A stretch of DNA of 64,000 bases from Apibacter muscae (GTDB lineage: Bacteria > Bacteroidota > Bacteroidia > Flavobacteriales > Weeksellaceae): NCBI RefSeq assembly GCF_007845635.1, contig NZ_SELG01000037.1:31932-95931 (forward strand), given 5' to 3'. The position numbers and the translations under genes are program-made. Position 1 is the first letter of the stretch. Each line of letters begins with the position of its first letter. Below the pieces are notes generated by a model. That model saw only the letters and a program-made list of their open reading frames with translations, did no database searches and was not told the DNA's origin. This document shows positions 17,284 to 26,841 of this stretch, in pieces.

Positions 17284-17301
17284 CAATATATAGATCGTAA
17301 T

Positions 17302-17751
17302 ATGAGTGCAGAAACACTAAATAAGAATATTGAAACTGTAAAAGACGTTTTAAAAAAATATTTAGAAGAACGAGGACATAGAAAAACTCCTGAAAGATTT
17401 GCTATTATTGAAGAAATTTATTCTACAGACGAGCATTTTAATATTGACTGGCTTTATATGAAAATGAAGGAGAAGAACTACAGAGTAAGCCGAGCAACTA
17501 TCTATAATACCATTGAAATTTTGTTGGATGCCAATTTAGTAAGAAAACATCAGTTTGGTGAAGGTCAACAATCTTTATACGAAAAATCTTATTATGCAAA
17601 ACAACACGATCATATATTATTACTTGATACCGGTGAAGTTATTGAATTTTGTGACCCTAGAATACAGACCATAAAAGATTCATTACAAGAAATATTTAAT
17701 ATAGATATTGAAAGCCATTCCTTATATTTCTATGCAAGAAAAAAAAAATAA
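17302..17751 (+). CDS. Fur-family transcriptional regulator lacking the CxxC zinc site
   Basis: Metal- or peroxide-responsive repressor family. 149 residues from the ATG at 17302: winged helix (about 20-85, HRKTPERFAIIEEIY and YRVSRATIYNTIEIL) and a dimerisation domain with the metal-site HDH motif (KQHDHILLL). Fur proteins usually have CxxC here (HDHLICxxCGxxIEF); this one reads LLLDTGEVIEFCDP, so both cysteines are gone, and the C-terminal Cys pair is absent too. Structural zinc is probably lost while the regulatory site remains. Overlap with the next gene indicates one operon. Fur, PerR or Zur specificity cannot be decided. Confidence 0.85.
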   Translation: MSAETLNKNIETVKDVLKKYLEERGHRKTPERFAIIEEIYSTDEHFNIDWLYMKMKEKNYRVSRATIYNTIEILLDANLVRKHQFGEGQQSLYEKSYYAKQHDHILLLDTGEVIEFCDPRIQTIKDSLQEIFNIDIESHSLYFYARKKK

Positions 17752-19402
17752 TATAAAGGTATATTTAACCATCTTTTTCCTATTATTTATATTAGGTTTC
17801 TATCATACGCAAGTTAATCCACCAGTTCCAATAAAAAATAATAAACCTATTCCTATCAAATTAATCAATGCTGATTTGGAGGAAGTTAATGAAAAGGTCT
17901 TTAACGGAAATATGGTATATTCAGGCAATGTAATTGCTGAACACGAAACTTCTAGTCTAAAAGCTGACTCTATTATATACTTCCAAGATAGAAACTTTAT
18001 TGAAGCAAGAGGAAATATAAATTTCAAGGATAAAGACACCTATTTGGTATGTAAGCGATTAACCTATGATGCAAATACTAAGACTGCCGTTGCTTATGAT
18101 GATGTAAAACTAACTTCTCCTGATCAAATTATTGAAACTCAGGAGCTCATCTACGATGCAAACTCAGACGTTGCTTATTTTGATAACTGGGGAACCATAT
18201 ATAAAGGAGAAAATATTACTAAAACAAAAATTGGTAAATATTTTGTTAAAGATAAAAGAATTGAACTTGGAGCAAACTCTACATTAGAATCACCAGACTA
18301 CACCATCTTAGGCACAGATATTAAATATAATACACAAAGTGGTCTTGCTATTTTTAAGAATTTCACAGAAATTATTAATAAAAAAGATCTTACCATTTAT
18401 ATTATTGGCACCCAAGGAACTTACAATACTAAGACAAAAGAATCTTTCCTAAAAAAGGATGGTGTAGTTCATTATCAAGGGAAAATTTTATCTGCCGATG
18501 ATTTATATTTTAATGAAATCACAGGATATGGAAAAGGAATCAAAAATGTTAAATTAGAAGAACCCAAAGAAAAACGTTATTTAATGGGTGAGTATGGAGA
18601 AGTATTCCAATTCAAAGACTCGGCGATAGTTACAGGTAGACCTTATATGGTAAAAGCCTTCACCAAAGACTCTTTGTATATGCACTCAGATACCATAATT
18701 GCTATACAGGATAAGAATAAACAATCAACAATTAGGGGGTACCATAACGGTAGACTATTTAAATCCAATATGTCTGGTAAAAGTGATTCATTAGTCTATC
18801 ATGAAGATGCAAGCCGATTGGACTTTTATAAAAGACCTATTTTCTGGGCGACTGGCGGAAGACAATTAATTTCAGATACGCTTTCCGTATATCTAAATCC
18901 TCAAACACAAGCCATAGATTCGGTTTATGGAAGAGAAAATGCTTTTGTTATAAGCAAGGTTGATTCATTATCACCCAAGTTCGAATTTAACCAAGCCAAA
19001 GGAAGAAAATTATATGCTTATTTTGAAAATGACAAAATCCACTTCATTGATTTAAAAGGCAATGCTGAATCTATAGCTTATGTAGAAGAAGAATCCAAAA
19101 AGACAGGAAAAAAGGAAAGAACTGGAATAGCAATATCTATCTGTGGAATTCTTCAAGGGGAGTTTGTGAATGAAGAACTTGATATTGTTTCCTGCCAATT
19201 GGATGCTCAGTCGAAAATTTACCCTGAAAGCAAGCTACCTGAAAACCAAAGGTATCTCCCTCAGTTCAACTGGAGAGGAAAGGAAAGACTTAGGAAATGG
19301 AATGATATTTTCCCTGATGTTTTTCCTGATCAAGGAATAGATTCAGTTGATAACATAGACGTTTCCATCCAGAAATCAGAGGTAGAGCCTATTTCTAATT
19401 AA
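17732..19402 (+). CDS. OstA/LptA-like lipopolysaccharide transport protein
   Basis: Predicted envelope protein of the OstA-like family (LptA/LptD N-terminal beta-jellyroll), implicated in carrying LPS across the periplasm. About 556 residues from the ATG at 17732, which overlaps the Fur-like stop by 20 nt. A signal or anchor helix (KVYLTIFFLLFILGFYH, about 8-24) is followed by repeated beta-strand units such as NGNMVYSGNVIAEHETSSLKAD and ANSDVAYFDNWGTIY. No C-terminal LptD barrel is evident. An in-frame TTG at 17708 is a less likely start because it extends the overlap. Confidence 0.8.
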   Translation: MQEKKNNIKVYLTIFFLLFILGFYHTQVNPPVPIKNNKPIPIKLINADLEEVNEKVFNGNMVYSGNVIAEHETSSLKADSIIYFQDRNFIEARGNINFKDKDTYLVCKRLTYDANTKTAVAYDDVKLTSPDQIIETQELIYDANSDVAYFDNWGTIYKGENITKTKIGKYFVKDKRIELGANSTLESPDYTILGTDIKYNTQSGLAIFKNFTEIINKKDLTIYIIGTQGTYNTKTKESFLKKDGVVHYQGKILSADDLYFNEITGYGKGIKNVKLEEPKEKRYLMGEYGEVFQFKDSAIVTGRPYMVKAFTKDSLYMHSDTIIAIQDKNKQSTIRGYHNGRLFKSNMSGKSDSLVYHEDASRLDFYKRPIFWATGGRQLISDTLSVYLNPQTQAIDSVYGRENAFVISKVDSLSPKFEFNQAKGRKLYAYFENDKIHFIDLKGNAESIAYVEEESKKTGKKERTGIAISICGILQGEFVNEELDIVSCQLDAQSKIYPESKLPENQRYLPQFNWRGKERLRKWNDIFPDVFPDQGIDSVDNIDVSIQKSEVEPISN

Positions 19403-19423
19403 AATATTTTAACCAATAAAAAT

Positions 19424-19999
19424 ATGGCTATTCAGCGTTGTGATTGGGTGGGAAAAGAGGAAATCTATATAAAATATCATGATCTTGAGTGGGGAAAGCC
19501 CGTTTATGAGGATTCAACTCTTTTTGAATTCCTAGTATTAGAAGGATTCCAAGCAGGTTTAAGTTGGATTACTATTTTAAAAAAAAGAGAAAATTTCAGA
19601 AAAGCCTTTGATAATTTTGACTATACGCTAATATCTAAATACGATCAAAAAAAACTAGATGAATTATTAGTTTGTGATGGTATAATTAGAAATAAGTTAA
19701 AAATAAATTCAATAGTTACCAATTCTATTCATTTCATGAATATACAAAAGGAATTTGACAGCTTTTCAAACTACATTTGGTCTTATGTAAATTACCAACC
19801 CATAGTAAATGGTTGGGAAGATATAAATGATGTACCTACTTCAACTCCTTTATCTGATCTTATTTCCAAAGATTTAAAACAAAGAGGATTTAAATTTGTA
19901 GGAACAACCATCGTTTATTCTTTCTTACAAGCTATTGGCATTGTTAACGATCATCTAAAAAAATGTATTTGTTATAAAAATTTGGCACTTACTAAATAA
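19424..19999 (+). CDS. tag: DNA-3-methyladenine glycosylase I
   Basis: Base-excision enzyme that removes 3-methyladenine from alkylated DNA. 191 residues. Zinc-site residues are conserved: Cys6 (QRCDWV), the His of KYHDLEWGKP, and the His/Cys of VNDHLKKCICY near the C-terminus. LEGFQAGLSWITILKKRENF is diagnostic of Tag. It starts 21 nt after the OstA-like gene and is probably co-transcribed. Confidence 0.95.
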   Translation: MAIQRCDWVGKEEIYIKYHDLEWGKPVYEDSTLFEFLVLEGFQAGLSWITILKKRENFRKAFDNFDYTLISKYDQKKLDELLVCDGIIRNKLKINSIVTNSIHFMNIQKEFDSFSNYIWSYVNYQPIVNGWEDINDVPTSTPLSDLISKDLKQRGFKFVGTTIVYSFLQAIGIVNDHLKKCICYKNLALTK

Positions 20000-20012
20000 A
20001 TTTTTACCTTTG
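19981..20012 (+). promoter_or_regulatory. Strong-looking promoter at the end of tag
   Basis: TTTG at 19981-19984, a 20-nt spacer and TACCTTTG at 20005-20012. Transcription would begin near 20020, about 300 nt before hflX. Either hflX has a long leader or a small RNA is made. Confidence 0.55.
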
Positions 20013-20315
20013 TTTTTTTAAATAAAAAAAATCATTAAACAAAGTAACATTACTTTTTACTACATTTTAGAATCAAATGATTATTTAAACAAATTCCAAA
20101 TATTAAGTCCTACTAAGATCGTTTTAATTAACTATTCATGATTAGTAAAGCCTTTTACTAATCAATTTTCAAACTTTATATAACTATAAACTAAAATAAT
20201 ATTGGTATTTTAGCTTAGACTAAATTTTAAAAATTTAAATTTAGATCTATAGAATCTATTCATGGTTCTAAATTCAAACTAAATTAATTGAAGCTAAAAA
20301 ATTATAAGCAAATAT
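20000..20315. other. 316-bp gap between tag and hflX
   Basis: No supported ORF. It contains the promoter overlapping the end of tag and a 10-bp stem-loop at 20140-20163; the remainder is AT-rich with no recognised element. Confidence 0.55.
20140..20163. repeat. Stem-loop in the hflX leader region
   Basis: GATTAGTAAA / TTTACTAATC with a 4-nt loop (GCCT). It is followed by AATTTTC, a weak T tract. It could end a short RNA started near 20020 or be a leader hairpin of hflX. Confidence 0.5.
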
Positions 20316-21536
20316 ATGCTAGAAAAAAAAGAAACCCATTATGAAAAAGCCATCTTGGTTGGATTAATTACCCCTTTGCAAGATGAAGAAAAACTTAAGG
20401 AATACATGGATGAGTTGGAATTCTTAGCCAACACAGCCGGTGCTGAAGTATATAAAAGATTTACCCAAAAATTGGAACAACCCAATCCTCGCACCTTTGT
20501 AGGTAGTGGGAAAATGGAAGAAATATTAGAATATGCAAATGAGAATGAAATTGATACCATAATTTTTGATGATGAACTCAGCCCATCTCAACTTAAAAAT
20601 TTGGAAAAAGAATTAGAAAAGAAAATCATAGATCGTACAAATTTAATATTAGATATTTTTGCACAACGTGCCCAAACTTCGTATGCACGGACACAGGTTG
20701 AGCTTGCACAATATGAATATTTACTTCCACGCTTAACCCGTATGTGGACTCACTTGGAAAGGCAGAAAGGTGGTATTGGTTTAAGAGGTCCGGGAGAAAC
20801 GGAAATTGAGACCGACCGAAGAATTATTCGAGATCGAATTTCTTTACTAAAAGATAAACTTAAAGTAATTGATAAACAAATGGCAACCCAGAGAAACAAT
20901 CGGGGCAAACTTGTTCGAGTTGCCTTGGTCGGGTATACCAATGTAGGAAAATCCACTTTGATGAATGTATTAAGTAAATCAGAAGTTTTCGCAGAAAATA
21001 AATTATTTGCTACACTTGATACAACTGTTAGAAAAGTAGTTATCGGTAATCTTCCATTTCTTCTTACTGATACGGTAGGATTTATTCGAAAACTACCTAC
21101 TCAATTGGTGGAATCATTTAAATCTACCTTAGATGAAGTTCGGGAAGCAGATCTCTTGGTTCATGTGGTTGATATTTCACATCCTAGTTTTGAAGACCAT
21201 ATACAATCGGTAAATTCAATTCTTGCAGATATAAATTGTTCCGATAAGCCTATGATTATGCTTTTTAATAAAATAGATAATTTTACTTTTGAAAAAAAGG
21301 ATGAAGATGATCTTACGCCAATCACACAAAAAAATTATTCCTTGGATGATTGGAAAAAAACGTGGATGGCTAAATCACAACATCCTACCATCTTTATTTC
21401 TGCACTAACCAAAGAAAATTATAGTGATATGAAAAAATTAATTTATGAACAAGTAAAAGATATACATACCCAACGTTTCCCTTACAATGACTTTTTATTT
21501 GAATACTTCGATGAGGAAGGAAACCATTTAAACTAG
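20316..21536 (+). CDS. hflX: GTPase HflX
   Basis: Ribosome-associated GTPase that rescues or splits stalled ribosomes under stress. 406 residues: N-terminal HflX domain (about 1-190, with NPRTFVGSGKMEEI and the glycine-rich GGIGLRGPGETEIETDRR), then the G domain with P-loop GYTNVGKST (about 206-214), the G3 motif DTVGFI and the G4 motif NKID. A helical C-terminus follows. Length is normal. Confidence 0.95.
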   Translation: MLEKKETHYEKAILVGLITPLQDEEKLKEYMDELEFLANTAGAEVYKRFTQKLEQPNPRTFVGSGKMEEILEYANENEIDTIIFDDELSPSQLKNLEKELEKKIIDRTNLILDIFAQRAQTSYARTQVELAQYEYLLPRLTRMWTHLERQKGGIGLRGPGETEIETDRRIIRDRISLLKDKLKVIDKQMATQRNNRGKLVRVALVGYTNVGKSTLMNVLSKSEVFAENKLFATLDTTVRKVVIGNLPFLLTDTVGFIRKLPTQLVESFKSTLDEVREADLLVHVVDISHPSFEDHIQSVNSILADINCSDKPMIMLFNKIDNFTFEKKDEDDLTPITQKNYSLDDWKKTWMAKSQHPTIFISALTKENYSDMKKLIYEQVKDIHTQRFPYNDFLFEYFDEEGNHLN

Positions 21537-21564
21537 ATTCTTTTATTATATAAAATTTAAGAAT

Positions 21565-22290
21565 ATGAAATTTAAGAACAAGAAAATACTTCTCATCATG
21601 GGAAGTATTTTACTTTTAATATTAATAATTTTACTAGCATTATATACCGGTTGCCTTCGGTTTAATTATCCTTCGAAGACTGAATATCCAATTAGAGGTA
21701 TTGATATTTCTAGACACCAGAATAATATTCAATGGGATCTTATAGATACTACTGAAGTACATTTTGTATATATAAAAGCTACGGAAGGAAGCGATTTTAT
21801 TGATAGAAAATTTAGTTACAATTGGAAAAAAGCTTGGGAAAGAAATATTCCCGTAGGAGCTTATCACTTTTTTACATTTTGTAAAAGTGGGAATGATCAA
21901 GCCAATAATTTTATTAATACAGTCCCTAAGTTAAGCGAGATGCTACCTCCTGTAATTGATCTTGAATATGGGGGAAATTGTAAAACCAGCCATTCTAAGA
22001 ATGAAATCTTAAAGGAAATTAAAATTTTTGAAGAAAAAATACATAATTATTACGGGAAAAAACCAATTTTATATGTAACTCAAGAATTTTATGAAGATTT
22101 TTTAATGGATAAATTTCACGATAATCCATTATGGTATAGAAATATTTATCACTCACCAAAAATCAAAGGGGACAGAAATTGGTTATTTTGGCAATATAGT
22201 AATTGAGGCCACATGAATGGTATTAACACTTACGTAGATTTAAATGTTTTCCATGGGAATAAAAAAGATTTTAAAAGATTATTAAATTAA
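21565..22290 (+). pseudogene. GH25 lysozyme interrupted by an in-frame TGA
   Basis: Cell-wall muramidase of glycoside hydrolase family 25 with an N-terminal membrane anchor (about 8-28). Catalytic-site residues are present: Asp47 in GIDISRHQ and Asp132/Glu134 in VIDLEYGG. The frame meets TGA at 22204-22206 directly after FWQYSN. The same frame continues for 27 more codons (GHMNGINTYVDLNVF ...) to TAA at 22288-22290 and reads as the conserved C-terminal strand of the family. The usual residue at the stop is often Arg, so CGA to TGA is the simplest explanation. The 213-residue product would lack the last strand; activity is doubtful. A sequencing error or rare readthrough remain possible. Confidence 0.8.
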
Positions 22291-22366
22291 TAATACAACA
22301 TAAGTATTTGATATTTAATTGTCATATTTAAACAAGTAAATTTATTAATGTATTTATTAATTTTAT

Positions 22367-22374
22367 TAACTTTG
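22367..22374 (+). promoter_or_regulatory. Candidate -7 element for pgi
   Basis: TAACTTTG matches TAnnTTTG, 46 nt before the pgi ATG. No clear -33 element. Confidence 0.4.
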
Positions 22375-22420
22375 ATTAAACTTAAAAACAACTTATAAAT
22401 AATCTAGTTAAAATATTAAA

Positions 22421-24073
22421 ATGGCGCTATCAAAAATTAATCCAAAGGAAACAAAGTCTTGGAAGTTACTTGAAGAACATTATAATAATGTAAAAGATAA
22501 ACATCTTAGAGATTGGTTTAAAGAAGATCCCAATCGATTTAACAAATTTTCAATACAGCTCGACGATCTATTGTTTGATTATTCAAAAAATAGGATTGAA
22601 GAAAAAACCATAGAATTGTTATTGCAATTGGCTGAAGAAACCAATCTTAAAGAAGCTATTGAAAAACAATTTACCGGTGATAAAATTAACGGTACTGAAA
22701 ATAGAGCTGTTCTGCATACTGCATTAAGAAATAGAGATAACACCCCTATTTTTGTAGATGGTGAAGATGTAATGCCTAAAGTAAATAAGGTATTATCACA
22801 AATGGAAAAATTCTCCAATGATATAATTTCTGGAAATTGGAAAGGATACACAGGCAAAGAAATTACAGATGTTGTTAATATCGGTATTGGAGGATCTGAT
22901 TTAGGGCCTTTAATGGCTGTTGAAGCTTTGAAACATTATAAAACCCGATTAAATATACACTTTGTCTCCAATATTGACGGAACACATATAGCTGAAACAT
23001 TAAAACCTTTAAATCCTGAAACTACCTTATTCATTGTAGCTTCCAAAACATTCACTACGCAAGAAACCATGATTAATGCCCACACCGCACGTGAATGGTT
23101 CCTAAAACAAGCAAAATCTGAAGCAGAAATAGCTAAACATTTTGTAGCTCTTTCAACCAATGAAAAAGAAGTTACCAAATTTGGAATAGACAAGAGTAAT
23201 ATGTTCGAATTCTGGGACTGGGTAGGTGGTCGCTATTCTCTATGGTCTGCCATAGGACTTAGTATATGTTTAGGAATAGGTTTTAAACATTATACTGAAT
23301 TATTAGAGGGCGGACATGAGATTGACTTACATTTCCGTAAAACTGAGTTTAATAAAAATATTCCTGTTATTTTAGCTTTATTAGGTATTTGGTATAATAA
23401 CTTCTTTAATGCTGAAAGCGTGGCTTTATTGCCTTACGAACAATATTTACACCGTTTTGCTGCCTATTTTCAACAAGGAGATATGGAATCAAACGGTAAA
23501 TATGTAGACAGAAATGGTAAAAAAGTATCTATACAAACAGGACCTATTATTTGGGGAGAACCTGGTACTAACGGACAGCATGCCTTCTATCAATTAATCC
23601 ATCAAGGAACTAAATTAATTCCTTGCGATTTGTTAGTAGGTGCCAATAGCCTAAATAAGGTTTCTAACCAACATGAAATTTTAGTCTCTAACTTCTTAGC
23701 ACAAACAGAAGCTTTGGCTTTTGGTAAAACGGAGGAACAAGTGGTTGAAGAGCTTACAAAACAAGGGAAAACTTCAGAAGAAATTGAAGCTTTAAAACCT
23801 TACAAAATATTTGAAGGCAATCGTCCTACCAATTCTATTATGTACAATGTATTATCTCCGAAATTGCTTGGAAAATTAATTGCCATGTATGAGCAAAAAA
23901 TATTTGTACAAGGTGTTATTTGGAATATTTATAGCTTCGATCAATGGGGAGTAGAACTAGGCAAACAGCTGGCAGTAAAAGTTCAACCAGAATTGGCTAA
24001 TGATGAAGAAATAACTTCTCACGATTCTTCCACCAACGGATTAATCAATGCTTATAAAAAAATGAGAAAATAG
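22421..24073 (+). CDS. pgi: Glucose-6-phosphate isomerase
   Basis: Interconverts glucose 6-phosphate and fructose 6-phosphate. 550 residues, typical of the bacterial/eukaryotic-type enzyme. Signatures: [20 protein letters not shown] (sugar-binding), [12 protein letters not shown] and the C-terminal [14 protein letters not shown]. The catalytic Glu lies in the segment around [18 protein letters not shown]. Own promoter and terminator, so probably monocistronic. Confidence 0.98.
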   Translation: MALSKINPKETKSWKLLEEHYNNVKDKHLRDWFKEDPNRFNKFSIQLDDLLFDYSKNRIEEKTIELLLQLAEETNLKEAIEKQFTGDKINGTENRAVLHTALRNRDNTPIFVDGEDVMPKVNKVLSQMEKFSNDIISGNWKGYTGKEITDVVNIGIGGSDLGPLMAVEALKHYKTRLNIHFVSNIDGTHIAETLKPLNPETTLFIVASKTFTTQETMINAHTAREWFLKQAKSEAEIAKHFVALSTNEKEVTKFGIDKSNMFEFWDWVGGRYSLWSAIGLSICLGIGFKHYTELLEGGHEIDLHFRKTEFNKNIPVILALLGIWYNNFFNAESVALLPYEQYLHRFAAYFQQGDMESNGKYVDRNGKKVSIQTGPIIWGEPGTNGQHAFYQLIHQGTKLIPCDLLVGANSLNKVSNQHEILVSNFLAQTEALAFGKTEEQVVEELTKQGKTSEEIEALKPYKIFEGNRPTNSIMYNVLSPKLLGKLIAMYEQKIFVQGVIWNIYSFDQWGVELGKQLAVKVQPELANDEEITSHDSSTNGLINAYKKMRK

Positions 24074-24107
24074 TTCAATTAACTAAAGTTTATAGATATT
24101 AATTTGC

Positions 24108-24142
24108 GAGCAAGAAAAATTTTATAGTTTTCTTGCTCTTTT
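24108..24142 (+). terminator. pgi terminator
   Basis: Stem GAGCAAGAAAA / TTTTCTTGCTC with a 9-nt loop and a T run, 35 nt after the pgi stop. Confidence 0.85.
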
Positions 24143-24194
24143 CATATATAACTTCTTAGTTTTAAATTAGAGCATTTTTGGTAAACTAATTTTA

Positions 24195-24437
24195 TAAACA
24201 AGTTTTTATATTAATAATAGTTTCATAAGTTTCAATTCCCTTGTCATAATATCATAAAACCCCATAAAATTTAGTAGAATCATTTTCACACAATTTTATA
24301 TTGAAATAAGCTAATTCATATGGAGTATAATACTCTAGTTCACTACTGAAACCTCCAGGATCTTCCTTATGGAATATAAAATGGGCAGTTCCAGCATAAC
24401 CAAAAGGATTTGTACCCCCAACCATTTTAATATTCAT
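24195..24437 (-). pseudogene. Small hypothetical gene, possibly cut by a TGA
   Basis: An ATG at 24437 opens 61 codons (MNIKMVGGTNPFGYAGTAHF and onward) to TGA at 24254-24252. The same frame then stays open for 19 codons (YYDKGIETYETIINIKTCL) to TAA at 24197-24195. The composition (Gly, Pro, Glu, Tyr) looks protein-like rather than AT-rich noise. I do not recognise the family. Either the gene ends at the TGA or, like its neighbours, it carries a nonsense mutation. It lies in a stretch of decayed small genes. Confidence 0.35.
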
Positions 24438-24471
24438 AAAGTTTTAATGAATAATTAATAAACATTTCATT

Positions 24472-24663
24472 TTATTGGTCAAAGTAATTGTAAGTTTTTC
24501 TTGTATATTTATTTTCATTGCCTACAAATTCCAGATTTATTCTCTCAATAACCTTATTTTTAATTCATATTTCTAATGAATCTTTGCTTTTATCTTTATT
24601 CTTAATTAAATATAAATCTGGGTAAACTTCCGATTGGATAAACTCTACCTCTGTAAAATACAT
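24472..24663 (-). pseudogene. Small hypothetical gene interrupted by an in-frame TGA
   Basis: From ATG 24663 the frame reads MYFTEVEFIQSEVYPDLYLI, then 12 more codons to TGA at 24567-24565, and continues in the same frame (IKNKVIERINLEFVGNEN, then KYTRKTYNYFDQ) to TAA at 24474-24472. Both halves are protein-like and a single base change would restore a 63-codon gene. Family unknown; small accessory or immunity-type proteins often look like this, but that is only a guess. Confidence 0.4.
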
Positions 24664-24733
24664 TTAAATAACATAAATAACTGCCATCATACACATATAT
24701 ATGATTCTAACTCTCTTTTTAAATATCCAAATA

Positions 24734-24754
24734 ATGGCTTAATAAATAAGCCAT
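24734..24754 (-). terminator. Weak hairpin downstream of the secreted-protein gene
   Basis: ATGGCTTA / TAAGCCAT with a 5-nt loop, about 55 nt past the stop of the minus-strand gene at 24807. T tract is short. Confidence 0.4.
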
Positions 24755-24806
24755 ATAATTAATATAAGAAAAACTAAAAATATGAATAACTCAATCTTCT
24801 TTCTTT

Positions 24807-25478
24807 TTAATTAAGCACTTTATAAGGAATTTCCAATCCATCAAAATCTTTAATTTCGCTTAATCTAAGAAGTTTATCTATATAAATATCTTTCCAAACA
24901 TTCTTAAATACTTCGTCACCCCCTACAGCCTCTTCATTGGTATTTATTTTTTCAAATTTCTTTTTAGTAGAAAAATTTATACTTGAAATGTAATTTTTTA
25001 CTACTCCTCCTGAGGTGATATCATAGCCTATTAATTCAAAATCAGAATTTTGATATCTAAAAGTATAAGTCCAATATCCATATCTTCCATAATAATAATC
25101 TATATAGAGATTTCCTTTATTTACATTTACATATAACTCCGGAGGAAAATATATTCCTCCATCCTCATTTTCAGAAGAAAAACAATTATAGTTTGTTAGA
25201 ACTGGTTCGTAATGATCTTCTTTATTAAACAAAACAATAATCCCTCTCCTATTTCTATCTAACTCTCCACGAAATTCATCTTGTATGATTTGATTTTTAT
25301 CTGTACCTTTTATAATGAGTACGCAATCTTCAAGTCCATCTTTATTTAAGTCTCCAAAAACAGTTTCGTAGATATTGTATCCTGCGGGTATAAAATCTTT
25401 TGCACTTTTTTCTATACTCGTTTGAGTAAAAACTTCTATAGGAATAAATAGTATTAAAAATTTACAAATTTTTATCAT
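24807..25478 (-). CDS. Secreted hypothetical protein with an EF-hand-like loop
   Basis: 223 residues with a cleavable signal peptide (MIKICKFLILFIPIEVFTQT). The segment VFGDLNKDGLEDCVLIIKG (about 41-59) has the DxNxDGxxD calcium-loop pattern of FG-GAP/VCBS or dockerin-like repeats. The rest is rich in Tyr, Asp and Gly with beta character (LYIDYYYGRYGYWTYTFRYQ). No catalytic motif is seen. Similar secreted proteins in Bacteroidota are usually of unknown function. It is the one intact gene in a decaying accessory patch. Confidence 0.6.
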   Translation of the reverse strand: MIKICKFLILFIPIEVFTQTSIEKSAKDFIPAGYNIYETVFGDLNKDGLEDCVLIIKGTDKNQIIQDEFRGELDRNRRGIIVLFNKEDHYEPVLTNYNCFSSENEDGGIYFPPELYVNVNKGNLYIDYYYGRYGYWTYTFRYQNSDFELIGYDITSGGVVKNYISSINFSTKKKFEKINTNEEAVGGDEVFKNVWKDIYIDKLLRLSEIKDFDGLEIPYKVLN

Positions 25479-25594
25479 AGTTATTATTTTTTACAAAAAT
25501 AAATATTACTAAATTAATATTTATCTTGTTTAACATTTTTCATAATCTAGTGTAAATAAATCTTAACGAAACTATACATTCATTTTTAATATTG

Positions 25595-25602
25595 TATTTT
25601 TG
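25595..25602 (+). promoter_or_regulatory. Candidate -7 element for pncB
   Basis: TATTTTTG fits TAnnTTTG, about 68 nt before the pncB ATG. No -33 TTG is clear. Confidence 0.4.
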
Positions 25603-25670
25603 ATTATAAAATTCCTTTACTATAAAATAAAAAAAATAATTATAAATATTTAAACCTAAATCAGTCATCT

Positions 25671-26831
25671 ATGATAATAAAATATTTTACAGATAACGAT
25701 CTCTACAAATTTTCAGTCATGCATGCTATTCAAAGGCTATACCCTTGGGCTTATGTACGATATGATTTCATTAACCGAGGAAATAATGAGTTCCCCATTG
25801 GGTTTGCAGAACGTTTGAGGGATGAGATTAACCAAATGAGTTCCATTAAAATGACAAAGGAAGAAAAAAAATTCATTCTAAAAAGATGCTATTTTTTAGA
25901 TCCTTTTTTCGTTGACTTTTTGGAAGGGTACCAATACAATCCTGACGAAGTTCATATCTCACAAGAGGGTGGAAAATTAAACTTATATGTAGAAGGTTTC
26001 TGGTATAGAACAGTATTATGGGAAGTACCTCTTATGGCATTAATTTCTGAACTGTACTTTAAAATGATTGGAACTGAGCCTAAAGATGTTGAAGAAAAAG
26101 CGATCAATAAAGCTTTATCTTTAAAAAATTTACAAGCGGATTATTCAGAATTTGGAACTAGACGTCGATACTCATTAGATGTACAAGATGCAGTTGTAAA
26201 ATTGTTAAAAGAAAATTCTGGTGAATTTTTCAAAGGAACTAGTAATATGTACTTAGCTATGAAACATGACTGTATCCCTATTGGTACTATGCCTCATGAA
26301 TGGTTTATGTATCATGGTGCTCTTTTTGGCTATAGAGCAGCCAATAATAAAGCTTTAGAAGCTTGGGTAGAGGTATTCCAAGGAAGTTTAGGAATTACAT
26401 TAACCGATACTTATACTACAGATTCATTCTTTAAATCCTTTAATCTTAAATTAGCAAAGCTATTTGATGGTGTTCGTTGTGATAGTGGAGATCCTTTAGA
26501 GTTTACCGAAAAAACTATAAATTTCTACAAAGATCATAGAATTGATCCTACTTCCAAGACAATTGTTTATAGCGATTCTTTAAATTTAAACGAAATTGAA
26601 AAAATAAAACATCATATTAATGGTAGAATTCATGATACTTATGGAATTGGTACCTATCTATCCAACGATGTAGGAGTTAAACCTCTTAATATGGTTATAA
26701 AGCTTACAAAGGTTAAAGAAAACCCTAAATACGATTACATTGGAGCTGTAAAACTTTCCGATGTTCTAGGAAAAAATACTGGAGATGAAAAAGAAATAAA
26801 TTTAAGTAAACTTACTTTAGGCTTAGATTGA
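25671..26831 (+). CDS. pncB: Nicotinate phosphoribosyltransferase
   Basis: Converts nicotinate, PRPP and ATP to nicotinate mononucleotide in NAD salvage. 386 residues, near the usual 390-400. Signatures: TDNDLYKFSVMHAIQRLYP at the N-terminus, EFGTRRRYSLDVQDAVV, GTMPHEWFMYHGALFGY, and the phosphate-binding VRCDSGDPLEF. Monocistronic, closed by a strong terminator. Confidence 0.96.
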   Translation: MIIKYFTDNDLYKFSVMHAIQRLYPWAYVRYDFINRGNNEFPIGFAERLRDEINQMSSIKMTKEEKKFILKRCYFLDPFFVDFLEGYQYNPDEVHISQEGGKLNLYVEGFWYRTVLWEVPLMALISELYFKMIGTEPKDVEEKAINKALSLKNLQADYSEFGTRRRYSLDVQDAVVKLLKENSGEFFKGTSNMYLAMKHDCIPIGTMPHEWFMYHGALFGYRAANNKALEAWVEVFQGSLGITLTDTYTTDSFFKSFNLKLAKLFDGVRCDSGDPLEFTEKTINFYKDHRIDPTSKTIVYSDSLNLNEIEKIKHHINGRIHDTYGIGTYLSNDVGVKPLNMVIKLTKVKENPKYDYIGAVKLSDVLGKNTGDEKEINLSKLTLGLD

Positions 26832-26841
26832 TAATATTAAG

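Larger units (their letters stand above)
17002..17301. other. 300-bp divergent gap between msrA and the Fur-like gene
   Basis: Very AT-rich, no supported gene. It holds a 23-nt palindrome (17134-17156) and a TATATTTG -7 element (17276-17283); the remainder shows nothing I can name. Confidence 0.6.

Noticed and set aside
24195..24663. Alternative genetic code with TGA as an amino acid
   Set aside because: TGA ends intact genes in the window such as pncB, so the in-frame TGA codons are better read as mutations.
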